Below, piece after piece: positions 1 to 9,060 of a stretch of 64,000 nt of DNA. The stretch is taken from the NCBI RefSeq assembly GCF_002095475.1, contig NZ_MLFR01000025.1, positions 1 to 64,000 of the forward strand. Reading direction: 5' to 3'. This DNA is from Pantoea rwandensis. Its GTDB lineage: Bacteria; Pseudomonadota; Gammaproteobacteria; Enterobacterales; Enterobacteriaceae. Below the pieces are notes generated by a model, which saw only the letters and a list, made by a program, of their open reading frames with translations, ran no database searches and was not told where the DNA came from. Every line of letters begins with the position of its first letter. The stretch's first letter is position 1. The translations under genes and the position numbers were made by a program.

Positions 1-153
1 CGCCATTCATGGCGACCGAAAACCGCATCGAACAACGTAGGGGCGCCATTCATGGCGACCGAAAACCGCATCGAACAACGTAGGGGCGCCATTCATGGCG
101 CCCGAAAACCGCATCGAACAACGTAGGGGCGCCATTCATGGCGCCCGAAACGC
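1..153. repeat. 43-bp tandem palindromic repeat array
   Basis: Three full 43-bp units begin at positions 1, 44 and 87, and a partial fourth begins at 130. Each unit holds an inverted repeat, GGCGCCAT-TC-ATGGCGCC in the later copies and with one mismatch (GGCGACC) in the first two, followed by a conserved spacer ending in GTAGGGG. The array lies beyond the 3' end of the thiolase gene and runs off the left edge, so the true copy number is unknown. The layout resembles enterobacterial REP/BIME-type intergenic elements. It is not a CRISPR, because there are no variable spacers. Confidence 0.85.
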
Positions 154-192
154 ACTTAAGTGACAAGCCTTACGCCATTTGCGGCCCTAGTT

Positions 193-1370
193 TTAGGGAC
201 GCTCAATCGTCACAGCCACGCCCATTCCGCCGCCGACGCACAGCGTGGCCAAACCGCGCTGCTGCTGGCGTTGCTCTAGCGCATGCAGCAACGTGACAAG
301 AATGCGGCAACCGGATGCGCCAATCGGATGGCCGAGGGCAATCGCTCCACCATTGACGTTGACGCGCTCTGGCAGCCAGTTCAGTGCTTTACCCACCGCC
401 AGCGCCTGTGCCGCAAAGGCTTCATTGGCCTCAATCAGATCTAACTGCTCCAGCGTCCAACCTGCTTGTTTAAGTGCTTTTTGTGTGGCGGCCACCGGAC
501 CAATCCCCATCACGGCAGGATCGACGCCTGCAATGCCGCACCCCGTCAGACGTGCCAGCACCGGCAACCCTAAGGTTGCTGCACGCTGTGCTGACATCAA
601 CATCACCGCTGCCGCGCCATCGTTGAGACTGGACGCATTGCCTGCGGTCACGCTACCGTCCTTTTTGAACGCAGGATGCAAACGTGCCAACCGCTCTGCT
701 GAGCTATCCGCACGTGGCTGCTCATCCTCGCTTATCAGTACCGGGTCCCCTTTCGCCTGAGGCACCTCGATCGCGGTAATCTCTGCACCGAAACATCCCT
801 GCTGTTGCGCTGTTACTGCCTTCTGTTGCGATAACAACGCAAACGCGTCCTGCTCTGCACGGGTAATCTGATATTGGTCGGCAAGATTCTCTGCGGTTAT
901 CCCCATGTGGTAATCGTTAAAGGCATCCCACAGCCCATCGTGAATCACACTGTCAACCAGCTGGCTATGTCCGAGACGGCAGCCACCGCGCGCGTCAGGC
1001 AGCAAATAGGGCGACTGACTCATACTCTCTTGACCACCGGCAATGACGATTTCAGCCGCACCGCTCTGAATCGCCTGCGCAGCCTGAATCACCGCTTTAA
1101 GTCCCGAACCACACACCATATTCAGCGTGCTGGCTGGAACGCTATAAGGCACACCGGCGGCCACCGCGGCCTGACGAGCCGGATTCTGCCCACACCCTGC
1201 GGTCAAGACTTGCCCCATGATCACTTCATCAACCTGAGCGGGATCGACTTGGGTCTGCGCTAGCAGCGCGGCAATCACGCGTTGACCTAACTCAACAGCT
1301 GACAGAGAAGCCAGCGCACCATGAAAGCGCCCAATCGGCGTTCGGGTCGCGGCAACAATCACGCATTCGT

Positions 1371-1374
<4 letters not shown>
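193..1374 (-). CDS. atoB: acetyl-CoA C-acetyltransferase (thiolase)
   Basis: This 393-residue thiolase should cleave acetoacetyl-CoA with CoA to two acetyl-CoA in the cytoplasm, or run the reverse condensation. All three catalytic positions are visible: the acylated Cys88 in NMVCGSG, His349 in GHPIGASG, and Cys379 in CVGGGMG. The NEAFAAQ motif is also present. Length is that of the family. It is the last gene of a minus-strand operon, its start overlapping the end of the CoA-transferase B gene by four bases. Together the three genes form an acetoacetate degradation set like ato. A polyhydroxybutyrate-type PhaA role is possible, but the neighbours favour AtoB. Confidence 0.9.
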
Positions 1375-2034
<660 letters not shown>

Positions 2035-2048
<14 letters not shown>

Positions 2049-2754
2049 GCGCGCCTCCCGCTCTTAAGGTGCGTTGTTCAATGCGTTTCTCGAAACTGCC
2101 CTGAATTAAGCGGTCAACATAGATACCCGGCGTATGAATCGCTGCGGGGTCCAGCTCACCGGGTGCCACGATCTCCTCCACTTCCACCACGGTGACGCGT
2201 GCGGCCATCGCCATCAGCGGGTTAAAGTTTTGTGCCGTGTGGCGATAAATCACATTGCCGTACCAATCGGCCTTCCAGCCTTTGACGATGGCAAAGTCAC
2301 CGCGAATGGCCTGCTCCAGAATGTAATGACGCCCATCGAATACCCTGACTTCCTTACCCTCTGCCACGGGCGTGCCATACCCCGTCGCGGTGTAAAATGC
2401 CGGAATACCTGCACCGCCCGCACGCACTTTTTCTGCCAGCGTGCCTTGTGGCGTCAGAATCACCTCCAGCTCTCCACTCAGCATCTGTTGCTCGAACAGG
2501 GCGTTCTCACCGACGTAGGAGGCGATCATGGTTTTGATTTGCTGATTCTCCAGCAGCAAACCCAAGCCAAACCCATCCACGCCGCAATTGTTGGAGACCA
2601 CCTTCAGCCCTTTGGTCCCTTGTTGCCGAATCTGGGCGATCAAATTTTCCGGGATGCCGCACAGGCCAAACCCCCCTGCCAGCACGGTCATGTTGTCTTC
2701 TAAACCAGCCAGCGCCTGCGGGTAACTGGTGACGCGTTTATCTAAACCTGCCAT
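2035..2754 (-). CDS. atoD: 3-oxoacid/acetoacetate CoA-transferase subunit A
   Basis: This is the alpha subunit of the heteromeric CoA-transferase, about 239 residues, starting MAGLDKRV. The glycine-rich [13 protein letters not shown] loop and the [11 protein letters not shown] segment mark the family. An upstream in-frame TTG at 2772 lies inside the ribosome-binding site; the ATG at 2754, preceded by AGGAGAAGC at six-base spacing, is the likely start. First gene of the atoDAB-like operon, transcribed away from the LysR gene at 2900. The operon probably allows growth on acetoacetate or other short-chain acids. Confidence 0.9.
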
Positions 2755-2850
2755 TGCCGTGCTTCTCCTCAATTCACCGGATAAGCCATCCTCGCGTCAC
2801 AAAAATGATTTGTTAATTTTGTTTTTCTGCGCCTTTCATTTACTTTTTTT

Positions 2851-2867
2851 ATTAATGAATGATTAAT
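2851..2867. promoter_or_regulatory. candidate LysR-type operator
   Basis: ATTAAT-N5-ATTAAT is a dyad that contains a T-N11-A core, the usual layout of a LysR binding site. It lies in the 145-bp divergent region between the CoA-transferase operon and the LysR gene, 33 bases upstream of the latter. Inferred from position and symmetry only. Confidence 0.45.
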
Positions 2868-2899
2868 CGTTGTTTTACATAAAGTTAACAAATTAAAAA

Positions 2900-3799
2900 A
2901 TGAAAATGACTATCAAGCAGTTACGCGCATTTTTAGCGGTTGCTCACACTTTGAATTTTGCCCAAGCCAGCGAGCGACTGGCGATCTCGCAGCCTGCATT
3001 GAGTCTGGCGATACGCGGATTAGAAGAAGCGCTGGGCGGCTCACTATTGATGCGAACCACTCGGCATGTCTCACTCACGCCAGAAGGCGAGATCTTTTTC
3101 CCCCTGGCACGGCGGCTACTGGCCGACTGGGAAAATGCCGAAGAGGCCATGCATCTGCGTTTCACACTGCAATTGGGCAAGGTTTCAATTGCAGCCATGC
3201 CCTCTTTCGCCGGTAACCTGTTGCCCGCGGTGTTGAAAGCCTTCCGCCAGCGCTACCCCGGGGTCAATATCGCTGTGCATGATGTGATCAATGAAACGGT
3301 GCTGGAGATGGTGCAAGAAGGTCGCGTGGAGATGGGCGTCGCGTTCGAGCCTGAGCTGGCCGATGCATTGCATTTCACCCCGTTAGGGAGTGATCGCTTT
3401 GTGGCGGTGGTGCCTGCAGAGAGCCCTTTGGCGCAAAAGTCGCAGTTAAGTTGGCGTGATTTACTGCATCTCGATTTTATTACGCTACAGCGCCCTTCTG
3501 CTGTGCGTCTGCTGCTGGAGCAGTCGTTGGCCCAGGCTGGGCGGCGCTTAGATGTCGCTTATGAGAGCCATCAGTTAGTCACCGTAGGGAAAATGGTGGC
3601 CAGCGGTTTAGGGGCCAGCGCAGTGCCTGCGCTCTGTATCCAGCAGATGCGTGAATTGGGCGCAGTCTGTGTGCCCTTGGTATCGCCGATGATTGAGCGA
3701 CGCGTGGGGATATTAAGATTAAAACAACATCAGTTGTCACATGCCGCGGCAGCGTTGGCACAAACCATGAGTGAGCAATGCCGTTGGCCGGACTTGTAA
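2900..3799 (+). CDS. LysR-family transcriptional regulator
   Basis: A 299-residue LysR regulator. The N-terminal winged helix-turn-helix (about residues 4-63, with ASERLAISQPALSLAIRGLEEALGGSLLMR) is followed by a periplasmic-binding-like effector domain from about residue 90. It is divergent from atoDAB with a shared AT-rich promoter region, so it most likely controls that operon in response to a short-chain acid or its CoA ester. Two nearby ATG codons (2900 and 2906) are possible starts and differ by two residues. Confidence 0.85.
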   Translation: MKMTIKQLRAFLAVAHTLNFAQASERLAISQPALSLAIRGLEEALGGSLLMRTTRHVSLTPEGEIFFPLARRLLADWENAEEAMHLRFTLQLGKVSIAAMPSFAGNLLPAVLKAFRQRYPGVNIAVHDVINETVLEMVQEGRVEMGVAFEPELADALHFTPLGSDRFVAVVPAESPLAQKSQLSWRDLLHLDFITLQRPSAVRLLLEQSLAQAGRRLDVAYESHQLVTVGKMVASGLGASAVPALCIQQMRELGAVCVPLVSPMIERRVGILRLKQHQLSHAAAALAQTMSEQCRWPDL

Positions 3800-4079
3800 A
3801 GGTGTTTGTGTAAAGCCAACCTAAACCAACCCGCATTTTCCTCATTTCCTGTCGGCGCTTTCCGGCGCCATGTGGGATTAAATCACCCTAAAACATGAAC
3901 AAACTGCATAGGCACTGAATGATAAATTGGTGAAAGATCATCGCTTAGTAAAATTATTCATCAGCACTTTTCAAAACTTTGATTAATCCCACCAATATAA
4001 ATTCGCCTAAAAATAAATTAGAAAGATCACCTCATTTTTTGCCGGACACTTTAGGATCAAAATAACAATAACGTAAATG

Positions 4080-4093
4080 TAAGAATAATCCTA
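4080..4093 (+). promoter_or_regulatory. RcsAB-box-like site 1
   Basis: TAAGAATAATCCTA matches the enterobacterial RcsAB box consensus (TAAGAATATTCCTA, established knowledge) at 13 of 14 positions. It lies about 400 bases upstream of the LuxR-type fimbrial regulator. This suggests control by the Rcs phosphorelay or by an RcsB-like paralogue; the site is inferred, not tested. Confidence 0.6.
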
Positions 4094-4338
4094 ACGACGC
4101 CAATTTAATCCGCAATTGTATCGAGAATCATCTAAACCTTAGTGCTGTAGAGATACTGAATGATAATCCTGAAGCATTATCAATTTTGTTTAATAAGCAC
4201 GTTATCAATAACAGTGAGAAATAAATATTATTAGCTTGAAGATGATATCCATTAGTCTAAAACACAGAAACATTTAGCAATTAGTGCTATAAAAAAATTG
4301 ATCTTAGTGCGCCATTTTAAAAATTAATCCTGGTGAAT

Positions 4339-4352
4339 TTAGAAAAATCCTA
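4339..4352 (+). promoter_or_regulatory. RcsAB-box-like site 2
   Basis: TTAGAAAAATCCTA agrees with the RcsAB consensus at 11 of 14 positions and lies about 130 bases upstream of the TTG start of the regulator, a more usual distance for promoter control. Weaker matches (9 of 14) overlap the AATCC motifs at 4165 and 4326. Confidence 0.4.
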
Positions 4353-4480
4353 ACTCGTTTGAGGTATTCAGAGAAAAACTGCGCTTCAAGTTGAGAAAAG
4401 ACAAAGAAATTCCATTTTATTCTCACCTGTAGAACTTAAGACTATTCTGAGCAAAGAAAAAACGTCATTTTCTTAACTCA

Positions 4481-5158
4481 TTGAATAAAAACAACTATCC
4501 TGCCAGGATATCCGCAGCTCTTGATGGAGCGGATGAGTTAGCTATGAGAAACACAACCAAAGAGGACATACGCTGTGTCAGTTGCAAATATGGCTGCCAG
4601 CTAACAGATCGGAACAACGATATTCTTAACCGATGCCCAATTCAAAAAATCGCAGTCTGGCCAGACAGTAATCACTATCTGACCCGGGGCGTATTGTCAT
4701 TGGTAGCAGGTCGCTATGAAAGTGTTTTTTGCCGCGGCTGTATATTCGTTGATTTTTCGATCTACAACATACGTTATTTAACCAATAAGCACTGGATTGA
4801 TTATCTCAAATCGACCGGCTTAACCATCGTTTTGATTTGCGATCGTGCCTTAGCCGCATTAGCCGCGCACTGGATGAAGAGAGAGGGAATCCACTCTGTT
4901 ATTTATTGCGAGGAACAGCTGGTCGATATTAAGAGAACCATCAACAGTACTTATTATGGTTTAAAAGGAGGTGCAAAGCGGAGGGTCAATGCGCTCTCCA
5001 GTGAAGAGGTAGCCTTTCTGGATTTAGCGCTCAAAGGCAACTCACTCTCTTCCATTTCGTTAGCCATGAACCATGACATAAAAAAGATTTACAACATGAA
5101 AGATTCAATTCGTAGAAAAACCGGTACCAGCCTTAATCAGCTGCTCTCGGGTCACTAA
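4481..5158 (+). CDS. LuxR-type HTH regulator of the fimbrial operon
   Basis: This protein has up to 225 residues. It ends in a LuxR/FixJ-type helix-turn-helix (about 165-220, beginning NALSSEEVAFLDLALKGN) that resembles the RcsB class. The N-terminal part has a cysteine cluster (CVSCKYGCQ followed by RCP) and no clear receiver phosphorylation site. It lies 17 bases upstream of the major pilin and is probably its activator, in one transcript. The start is uncertain: TTG at 4481 has no ribosome-binding site, while ATG at 4544 (204 residues) has a weak GGATGAG upstream. The target and signal are unknown. Confidence 0.75.
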   Translation: MNKNNYPARISAALDGADELAMRNTTKEDIRCVSCKYGCQLTDRNNDILNRCPIQKIAVWPDSNHYLTRGVLSLVAGRYESVFCRGCIFVDFSIYNIRYLTNKHWIDYLKSTGLTIVLICDRALAALAAHWMKREGIHSVIYCEEQLVDIKRTINSTYYGLKGGAKRRVNALSSEEVAFLDLALKGNSLSSISLAMNHDIKKIYNMKDSIRRKTGTSLNQLLSGH

Positions 5159-5175
5159 GTAAAAAGGATTACACG

Positions 5176-5721
5176 ATGATGACTCAAACACATAAAACTC
5201 TATTAACGCTGGTGATCTCCAGCACCCTGTTCTCCACTGCTGCGTTCGCCGCGTCGGACAACACCATTAACTTCCAGGGTGAAGTATCAGATGAGACCTG
5301 TTCGATCTCAGTGAATGGCAATGCAGCATCCCCGGTTGTGTTGATGCCAACCGTCAGCAAAGCCGATCTTGCGGCGAGTGGTGATACAGCAGGACAAACG
5401 GCTTTCACTGTCGGACTGTCCGGTTGCACCGGTGATACTACTGCCTCCACAAAAATCTCAACCGTGTTTGTCGGGAACAACGTGACGGCCAATGGCAACC
5501 TTGCCAACTCCGGTACGGCGACCAACGTTGAGGTGCAATTGGTGGACAGCAAAGACGCGGTGATTAACCTGACCGGCGGTTATACCGGCAGCGGTGACTT
5601 GACGCTGGCCGCAGGTGAAACGGAATCCTCAGCCACCTACAACGCGCAATATTACGCCAACGGCGTGGCCACCGCCGGTACGGTTGAGGCTTCACTGCAA
5701 TACGCCGTCACCTACCAGTAA
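5176..5721 (+). CDS. type 1-family major fimbrial subunit
   Basis: A 181-residue pilin with a Sec signal peptide ending at about AFAASD. The two conserved cysteines (DETCSI and SGCTGD) and the C-terminal donor-strand pattern ending YAVTYQ are typical of chaperone-usher pilins. A good AAGGA ribosome-binding site precedes ATG ATG at 5176. It would be exported, capped by the PapD-like chaperone encoded next, and polymerised through the usher into the fimbrial shaft. A hairpin separates it from the downstream genes, which fits higher expression of the main subunit. Confidence 0.9.
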   Translation: MMTQTHKTLLTLVISSTLFSTAAFAASDNTINFQGEVSDETCSISVNGNAASPVVLMPTVSKADLAASGDTAGQTAFTVGLSGCTGDTTASTKISTVFVGNNVTANGNLANSGTATNVEVQLVDSKDAVINLTGGYTGSGDLTLAAGETESSATYNAQYYANGVATAGTVEASLQYAVTYQ

Positions 5722-5729
5722 TAACGAAC

Positions 5730-5760
5730 CCGTGTGGCTCGTTTCCTTGGGGCCACACGG
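5730..5760 (+). terminator. hairpin between pilin and chaperone (attenuator or stabiliser)
   Basis: CCGTGTGGC and GCCACACGG form a perfect 9-bp stem around a 13-base loop. It begins nine bases after the pilin stop codon and lacks a T tract. It is more likely a partial terminator or mRNA-stabilising hairpin that raises pilin mRNA relative to the assembly genes than a full stop. Confidence 0.6.
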
Positions 5761-5780
5761 AATGACATGAGATTGTTTGT

Positions 5781-6521
5781 ATGTTTTTACGTAAGGCCTT
5801 GTCTTGTTTATTACTGAGTACAGTGCTGACTTCAGCGCAGGCCAGCGTGACGCTGCTGGGGAGCCGAATTATTTATCCAGGTGCGGCTAGCTCGATCGAT
5901 ATTCAATTTAAAAATGGCGACAACATTCCTTATATCATCCAGGCCTGGTTTGATGACGGGGATATTGATGCCAAACCACAGCAAATAAACCGAGTGCCTT
6001 TTATTATCACACCGCCGGTATTTCGTATTCAGCCTAAAGCAGGACAAGTTGCCCGCGTCATGTTTAGCTCATCGCGTCCGCTGCCTCAGGATAAGGAATC
6101 CGTGTTCTGGTTTAACATGCTGCAAATCCCACCGGCAGGACAGGCTTCTGCAGCTAAGCAGAATGCGATGACCGTGATGTTGCGTAATCGCATCAAGCTG
6201 TTCTATCGCCCGGCCGTCATTGGAAAACCCGGCAATATTCTGCAGGGTATTAAAGTCCGTAGCCTGTTCGATGAGCGCCACGGGAGCGGAATCGAGATCG
6301 AGAATGTGCAGCCGTGGTTTGCTTCACTCGTTGCCGCCACCCTGCAGGTAGCGAATAAAACTTACCGCTGTGAACCCGAGATGGTAGCCCCATTCTCTCA
6401 GCAGACCTGTTGGTTTCCCAATCATAAACAGCGCTTACAGGGTGTAGGCACCGTGCGTCTCGACGCCATTAACGACCAGGGAGCAAGAATAAGTGAAAGT
6501 TACCCCATCCACTCCCAGTGA
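5781..6521 (+). CDS. periplasmic fimbrial chaperone (PapD family)
   Basis: This 246-residue protein has a signal peptide (cleavage near AQASVTL) and the two immunoglobulin-like domains of PapD/FimC chaperones. Typical segments are SRIIYPGAASSIDIQFKN, the ITPPVFRIQP strand, and FWFNMLQIPP. It would bind pilin subunits in the periplasm by donor-strand complementation and deliver them to the usher. Its 3' end overlaps the usher start by 29 bases. A second, divergent chaperone is encoded at 10346 in the same operon. Confidence 0.9.
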   Translation: MFLRKALSCLLLSTVLTSAQASVTLLGSRIIYPGAASSIDIQFKNGDNIPYIIQAWFDDGDIDAKPQQINRVPFIITPPVFRIQPKAGQVARVMFSSSRPLPQDKESVFWFNMLQIPPAGQASAAKQNAMTVMLRNRIKLFYRPAVIGKPGNILQGIKVRSLFDERHGSGIEIENVQPWFASLVAATLQVANKTYRCEPEMVAPFSQQTCWFPNHKQRLQGVGTVRLDAINDQGARISESYPIHSQ

Positions 6522-9056
6522 ATTGAAACTGCCCTTATTCTTCCTGACTGTTTCATTCTATTTTTCTTCACCTGCACACAGCGATGAATTTTATTTTGAT
6601 TCGTCGCTGTTTAAAGGATCGGCATTTGGTCAAAACATCGAACAATTTAATCATGGAAATTTACCTGCCGGAGAATATCTGGTTGATGTCTATTTAAATA
6701 ACCAGTTGGTCTCTTCTGGCGTGAAGCTCAATTTTTTACCCTCTGCCGTGGGTCAGCCAGCAGAGCCGTGTTTACCGCTCGCGCTGGTCAACATGATGCA
6801 AATTAAACATAGCACCGACAACGTGGCTTCAACGCGCTGTTCGCCACTGGCAGCCTGGACGCCACAGGGCAACTGGGAGTTTGATTCCGCCGCTTTACGT
6901 TTAAACATCACGCTGCCAATGTCTGCGCTCAACCGCACGCCCAGAGGATACATCCCACCTGAACAGTGGGATCAAGGCATGACCGCGTGTTTTTGCGCCA
7001 TAACACCAACTACACCTGGACGGAAAACAGCGCGGCGGGCTATCGCTATCAGTACTTATGGAGTGGTATCACTGCTGGCACCAACCTCGCTAACTGGCAA
7101 CTGCGCCATCAGGGAAATCTACGCTATCTCAGCAGCAGCCTGGGCGGCAGCAGCTATCGCTACAACACGGTGAGAACCTGGGTACAGAGGCCGATAGAAG
7201 CGATCAATAGTCAGGTCGCCCTTGGCGATGGTTATACCGAAAGCTCGCTCTTCGGCAGTTTAGCCTTCAACGGCATCAAACTCTCCTCCGATGAACGTAT
7301 GCGGCCGCAAGGACGTCGTGGCTATGCGCCAGAGATTCACGGGATTGCCTCCTCGAACGCACGGGTGGTAGTGAAACAACTCAACCGCGTGGTGTATGAA
7401 ACCGTGGTGCCACCGGGTCCCTTTGTCATAGACGATCTCTACAACACCCGCAGTCAGGGTGACTTTGAGGTCGAGGTGATCGAAGCCAACGGCAAGAACG
7501 CCATCTTCACGGTGCCCTACGCGTCCGTGCCGGACTCCGTTCGACCGGGCAACTGGCACTACTCACTGGCCTTAGGACGGGTACGTCAATATTACGCGGT
7601 CAATAACCACTTCTTTGAGGGTGTGTTACAGCACGGCATCAGCAATAGCCTAACGGCAACCGCGGGCTCCCGATTGGCTGAAGATTATCAGGCGTGGTTG
7701 CTGGGTGGCGTCTGGGCAACGGACGTGGGCGCGTTAGGCGTCAATACCACTTTCTCTCAGGCAAAAGTCGAGAATGATCAACGAACCTCGGGCTGGCGCG
7801 CAGAGCTGAGCTACAGCAAAACCTTCGAAACGGGCACCAATCTCGTGTTAGCGGCTTATCGCTATTCCACCCGTGGCTTTCGCGATCTTGAAGATGTGTT
7901 GGGTATGCGACGCCAGCAACAGGCAGGGATCCGCTACTACTCGGATTCGCTCAACCAACGTAACCGCCTCTCCGCCACCTTGAGCCAATCAATGGATGAA
8001 TATGGTTTGGTCAGTCTGAGCGCCAGCACCGCTGATTATTACAACAACCAATCACGTATCACGCAGTTGCAACTCGGCTATACCAACAGCTGGCGGGGCA
8101 TCAGTTACGGCGTTAACGTGGCGCGCCAGCGTACTTACTGGAACACCAGTCGATACGATCTGAGTGTTAATGATGACCAGGACAGCAGCCGTCAGCAGAA
8201 GTACACCGAAAACACGGTGTCATTCAATATCTCACTGCCGCTGAACTGGGGCTCAGGTTTCTCATCGGTTGCTTACAACTACAACCAGTCTAAACAGAGC
8301 CGTTCGTCGACGGTTTCCCTCACGGGTTCGGCTGGCGACCAGCGTGATTTCTCTTATTCGCTGTATGGCGGCACCGAGCATTACCGCAATGGTGCCAGCG
8401 GAGAAGCCAGCTCATTTGGCGGTAACCTACAACAAAACACCCGCTTCGGCGCGGTGCGCGCCAACTACGGCCAAGGGAATAACTATCGCCAGGTGGGTTT
8501 AGGCACGTCTGGCACGTTACTGCTGCATCGCGGTGGATTGACCGCAGGGCCCTACACCAGCGAAACCTTCGCCCTGATTCATGCTGAAGGCGCCCAAGGC
8601 GCTGTGGTTCAGAATGGACAAGGTGCCGTGATCGATAGCAACGGCTATGGGTTGCTGCCGTCACTGACGCCCTACCGCGAGAACACCGTGAGTCTCGACA
8701 CCCTGAATATGCGCGCCGATGCCGAGTTGAGCGGAGGAAGCCAGCGCGTTGTGCCTTACGCCGGTGCGGTGAGCAAAGTGAGTTTCTCCACCCTCCGCGG
8801 TAACGCGGTGCTGATCTCATTAAACACTAACCTGGGCTTGCCGCCCCCCATGGGTGCAGAAGTCCGAGATGCGGCCGGTACAGTGATAGGTGTGGTAGGC
8901 CAAGGCAGCCAACTGTATGCCCGTGTGCCGCACGACTCTGGCACATTAAAAGTAAGTTGGGACGGCAACACAAACCACTGCTTAGTGGATTATCAAATAA
9001 CCGGAAAAACGCAACAGGCGCTGATCCTTCTCGATGGTATTTGCAGGAAGTCATAA
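6493..9056 (+). pseudogene. fimbrial outer-membrane usher, split by a one-base frameshift
   Basis: The first part (GTG start at 6493) encodes a signal peptide and the usher N-terminal domain up to PPEQWDQGMTA. The rest, in another frame, continues FLRHNTNYTW through the beta-barrel and C-terminal domains to the stop at 9054-9056. Joined, the protein would be about 854 residues, the usual size for FimD/PapC ushers. The break is at about 6985-6990 and looks like loss of one base; adding a C after GCG would give the common usher sequence TALFL. As written, the first frame stops at 7173 and no full usher can be made. Sequencing error, recent inactivation and phase variation are all possible. Confidence 0.85.
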
Positions 9057-9060
9057 CCCC

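Larger units (their letters stand above)
3800..4480. other. AT-rich intergenic region upstream of the fimbrial regulator
   Basis: No coding frame is supported in these 680 bases. The stretch is much richer in A+T than its flanks and carries six same-strand AATCC pentamers (3985, 4087, 4107, 4165, 4326, 4346), two of them within RcsAB-like boxes. Near 3852 there is a weak GC-rich inverted repeat (GGCGC/GCGCC) without a T tract. The region most likely holds the promoter and regulatory sites of the fimbrial operon. Confidence 0.6.

Noticed and set aside
1-153. CRISPR array
   Set aside because: The units are contiguous tandem copies with no variable spacers, and no cas genes are present.
3800-4480. 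Phage or genomic-island attachment site in the AT-rich gap
   Set aside because: No integrase, tRNA or long direct repeats are seen; the base composition alone fits a silenced fimbrial promoter.
6980-6995. Programmed frameshift in the usher gene
   Set aside because: There is a T5 run nearby, but no heptameric slippery site in the right frame and no such mechanism is known for ushers; a lost base is simpler.
8320-8820. Long antisense open frames inside the usher, treY and other genes
   Set aside because: They lie opposite well-supported genes, have Arg/His-rich compositions typical of shadow frames, and lack ribosome-binding sites.
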